Shown here piece after piece: positions 61,683-64,000 of a stretch of DNA of 64,000 nt (the stretch's first letter is position 1; every line of letters starts with the position of its first letter). The stretch is from Paracoccaceae bacterium Fryx2 (GTDB lineage Bacteria > Pseudomonadota > Alphaproteobacteria > Rhodobacterales > Rhodobacteraceae): contig JAVSGI010000005.1 in NCBI GenBank assembly GCA_032334235.1, positions 1,984,001 through 2,048,000 on the forward strand, written 5' to 3'. The notes under the pieces are model-generated. The model ran no database searches and was not told the DNA's origin. It saw nothing but the letters and a program-made list of their open reading frames with translations. A program made the translations under genes and the position numbers.

Positions 61683-62781
61683 CGGGATTCTCCTGCTGCG
61701 GCAGCGCCGCGACTTTGGGGTCGCGCGCGGCCACATCGGGCCAGAGCGCCGGATCGGTCAGATACCGGATCGGCATCTCCCAGATGACGATTGCGGGGGG
61801 GTCCGTGCGGAAGTCGCCGCCCGCAAGGTAATCCTGCATCGGCCGCAGCGGCCCGAGTCCCTGTTCGGCCACGCTGACCACATCGCGCCCCAGCGTCCGC
61901 ATCAGCGCATCGGCAAAACCCCAGTCGGGATTGGCGCTGTAGCTGGTCCCGACCAGAACGATGTCGGTTGCCGCCCCGCCAAAGATGTCGGACCCGGCAT
62001 CGACGGGCGTCTGCGTCGCGGGAATCACGCTTTCGACCGCAAGACCGACGCGGGGGGCCATCGCGGCGGTGGTGACAAAGCTGACAAGATCGCCGGTCAG
62101 GGGCTTCGGGGCCGCTTGCGTGCGGTCATAGGACAGGGGGCCGGGCAGGATGGTGCCCGACGCGGCGATTGCACTCGCCACAAGGTCGGCGCCATGCGGG
62201 GTCCAGTGCGTGTCGGTGGCGAAGAAGACGGGTTCGACCGGGTCGAGCAGGGCGCGGCGCGCGTCCACCACCGCCACGCCGCGCGCTTTCAGGTCTGCGG
62301 AAAAATCGGCGCAAAGCGTCGCCAGCGCCTCGCCGAAGGCCACGTCGGGGCTGATGCCGCGGTAGATGTCGATCTTGGCGGGCAGCGGCACGACCACCAG
62401 CTCGGTTCCGCCCTGCAAGAGCTGCGCGCGGATTCCCAGCACGGTCTTCACGACCCCGGCAAGCTGTGCGTCGGTCGGCAGGGGGCGCACCTCTTCGCTG
62501 CTGAAAAGCCAGCCATCCTGCCCGACAACGGCCCCCTTCCGCGCCTCGCCCAGCAGGGCATAGCGCGCGGCACCGATCAGCCCGAACGACGGGCCCATGT
62601 GGGGCAGATCCTTCTTGTAGATGCCGTCAAGGTCACGGGTCAGCCCGCCCGACAGGAGCCCGGCGTCCGGCAGGACCACAGCGGGATGCGGCCCGGTCGC
62701 CAGCGACAGGTTGGCCAGGATCGCATAGCCGAAGAACAGCGTCGGCAGGGCAAGGCGGGCCGCGCGAAGGATGATGGTCAT
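61675..62781 (-). CDS. algJ: Alginate O-acetyltransferase AlgJ
   Basis: 368 residues, an N-terminal membrane anchor (LALPTLFFGYAILANLSL) and a periplasmic SGNH-like acetyltransferase domain. GQDGWLFSSEEVRPLP opens the domain; the catalytic Asp-His pair is in FATDTHWTPHGADLV (Asp190, His192), and the nucleophile in VLVGTSYSANPDWGF (Ser280). AlgJ takes acetyl from AlgI and passes it on for polymer modification. It starts 8 bp after the algI stop. Confidence 0.9.
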   Translation of the reverse strand: MTIILRAARLALPTLFFGYAILANLSLATGPHPAVVLPDAGLLSGGLTRDLDGIYKKDLPHMGPSFGLIGAARYALLGEARKGAVVGQDGWLFSSEEVRPLPTDAQLAGVVKTVLGIRAQLLQGGTELVVVPLPAKIDIYRGISPDVAFGEALATLCADFSADLKARGVAVVDARRALLDPVEPVFFATDTHWTPHGADLVASAIAASGTILPGPLSYDRTQAAPKPLTGDLVSFVTTAAMAPRVGLAVESVIPATQTPVDAGSDIFGGAATDIVLVGTSYSANPDWGFADALMRTLGRDVVSVAEQGLGPLRPMQDYLAGGDFRTDPPAIVIWEMPIRYLTDPALWPDVAARDPKVAALPQQENPDG

Positions 62782-62789
62782 CTGACCCC

Positions 62790-64000
62790 CTAGAACTGGA
62801 AGTAGAGGAACGGAGAGAAGCTCTGTTCCGCAAGTTTCATGACGGCAAAGGCACCCAGCCCGTTGACCAGCACCGCCGGCACCAGCGCATTGAGCGCGGT
62901 CAGCCTGCCCGCCGGGCCGGGCCGCAGCCGGGTCGCGGCGGCATGGTTCAGGCGCGGTTCCAGCGCCGCGACCGCCACGCCCAGCATCAGGAACAGCAGG
63001 CTTTCGGTGGTGATCGCCAGCGCCACCTCCGGCGCGGTGGCGAACCCGTTCAGGCCCAGCATCCCGCTGTAGACGCCCAGCGCCTCGGTCACGCTGGCGG
63101 CGCGGAACATGACCCAGCCCAGCAGCACGATCAGCAGCGTGCCGCCAAGCGCGAACAGGTCGGTGGCCTTCGCCCGCCCGGTGGCACGTTCAAGCGCCAG
63201 CCAGGCGCCATGCCACAGGCCCCAGAGCACGAACGTCCAGTTCGCGCCGTGCCACAGGCCGCCCAGCACCATGACCAGCATCAGGTTCACATAGGTCCGC
63301 GCCCCGCCCCTGCGGTTGCCACCCAGCGGGATGTAAAGGTAGTCGCGCAGCCAGACCGACAGGCTGATGTGCCAGCGCCGCCAGAATTCGGTGATCGACC
63401 GGCTGATGTAGGGCGTGTCGAAGTTGCGGATGAAGTGAAAGCCCAGCATCAGGCCGATGCCGATGGCCATGTCGCTGTAGCCCGAAAAGTCGAAATAAAG
63501 CTGGATCATGTAGGCGATGGCGCCGATCCACGACAGGGCCATCGACGGATCGGGGGTCTGGAAGGCCAGGTTTGCCAGGGGTGCGACCGTGTCGGCCAGA
63601 AGCACCTTTTTCGCCAGGCCGATGGCAAAGATCGTCGTCCCCTGAAGGAACAGGTCCAGTGAATGTTCGCGGTGGGCGAATTGCCCGGCCAGATCCTTGA
63701 AGCGCAGGATCGGGCCCGCGACAAGCTGCGGGAACAGGGCGATGAAGGCGGCGAAGTCGAAGAAGCCGGCCGTGGCGACCGCATCCTTGCGATAGACATC
63801 GATCAGATAGCTGACCGCCTGAAACACGTAGAACGACACGCCGATCGGCAGGATCAGTTTCCAGTGCACGCCAAGGCCGGCCGCATCCGTGCCCCATAGC
63901 GTGGCAAAGCTGTCGATGAAGAAGTTCAGATACTTGAACACCCCCAGCACGGCCAGACAGCCCGTCAGCCCGATGATCAGAAAGGTCTTTGCCGCCCGTC
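62790..64000 (-). CDS. algI: Membrane-bound O-acyltransferase AlgI (5' end outside window)
   Basis: 403 residues visible; the frame is open to base 64000, where residues RAAKTFLIIGLTGCLAVLGV precede the first internal GTG, so the true start is beyond the window (AlgI is ~520 residues, so about 115 are missing). MBOAT-family features are present: many membrane helices, the segment DFSGYSDMAIGIGLMLGF, SITEFWRRWHISLSVWLRDY, and GLWHGANWTFVLWGLWHG with the conserved His (63249-63251). AlgI moves the acetyl group across the inner membrane for alginate O-acetylation. First visible gene of the operon; biosynthesis genes (alg8, alg44) would be expected further upstream. Confidence 0.92.
   Translation of the reverse strand, partial: RAAKTFLIIGLTGCLAVLGVFKYLNFFIDSFATLWGTDAAGLGVHWKLILPIGVSFYVFQAVSYLIDVYRKDAVATAGFFDFAAFIALFPQLVAGPILRFKDLAGQFAHREHSLDLFLQGTTIFAIGLAKKVLLADTVAPLANLAFQTPDPSMALSWIGAIAYMIQLYFDFSGYSDMAIGIGLMLGFHFIRNFDTPYISRSITEFWRRWHISLSVWLRDYLYIPLGGNRRGGARTYVNLMLVMVLGGLWHGANWTFVLWGLWHGAWLALERATGRAKATDLFALGGTLLIVLLGWVMFRAASVTEALGVYSGMLGLNGFATAPEVALAITTESLLFLMLGVAVAALEPRLNHAAATRLRPGPAGRLTALNALVPAVLVNGLGAFAVMKLAEQSFSPFLYFQF

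Overview
The window is a contiguous, gene-dense, very GC-rich chromosomal segment of an alphaproteobacterium, most likely a Rhodobacterales (Rhodobacteraceae/Paracoccaceae) species. The reasons are the codon usage, the FAD-oxidoreductase/SelD fusion, a frcBCAK fructose transporter with a ROK regulator, an N,N-dimethylformamidase-like pair, Mrp plus NhaD sodium antiporters, and a GGCGGGGATATTTGGG-type intergenic motif that I associate with this order. The genus cannot be resolved from sequence reading alone. I saw no rRNA, tRNA, CRISPR array, transposase or prophage.

Layout. 1-4.5 kb: selD fusion, convergent tRNA 2-selenouridine synthase (mnmH), argE. 4.7-11 kb: an exported PPC-like protein, a GlcD-type flavin oxidase, and the tesA/ybbA/ybbP group (esterase divergent from an ABC exporter pair). 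11-15 kb: haem genes hemC, hemE and hemF with two small exported proteins. 15-21 kb: an SDR protein, rsmC, clpS, a HAD hydrolase, a D,D-carboxypeptidase with a SPOR domain, and a P1/S58 peptidase. 21-29 kb: a polyamine-type ABC importer followed by DMFase-like small and large subunits and a GntR-family regulator, which looks like one import-and-hydrolyse cassette. 29-33 kb: a sugar epimerase-like protein, adenine deaminase, a DMT exporter and a repeat-rich gap. 33-38 kb: frcBCAK with divergent ROK regulator. 38-46 kb: seven-function Mrp antiporter operon (AB fused, C, D, E, F, G) followed by nhaD. 46-49 kb: deoC coupled to a two-domain ALDH16-type dehydrogenase. 49-52 kb: YqgE, an isolated DsbD N-terminal-domain protein, and an orphan HWE histidine kinase. 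52.7-64 kb: an RTX beta-helix protein convergent with an alginate-type operon read right to left: algI (cut by the window edge), algJ, a Sel1 protein, algX, algF, a 915-residue Sel1 protein and an AlgL-like protein.

The most notable themes are as follows. (1) The last 11 kb encode an acetylated, alginate-like exopolysaccharide machinery in an order unlike Pseudomonas, with an AlgL-like protein whose usual catalytic His is Leu. (2) The DMFase-like cassette is coupled to a polyamine-type importer. (3) Every convergent gene gap longer than about 60 bp (seven of seven) carries a hairpin and/or the GATATTT-type motif, while the three very short convergent gaps carry none. This suggests a family of bidirectional terminator or boundary elements. 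Start codons were chosen mainly by Shine-Dalgarno spacing and family N-termini; database searches could move some of them.
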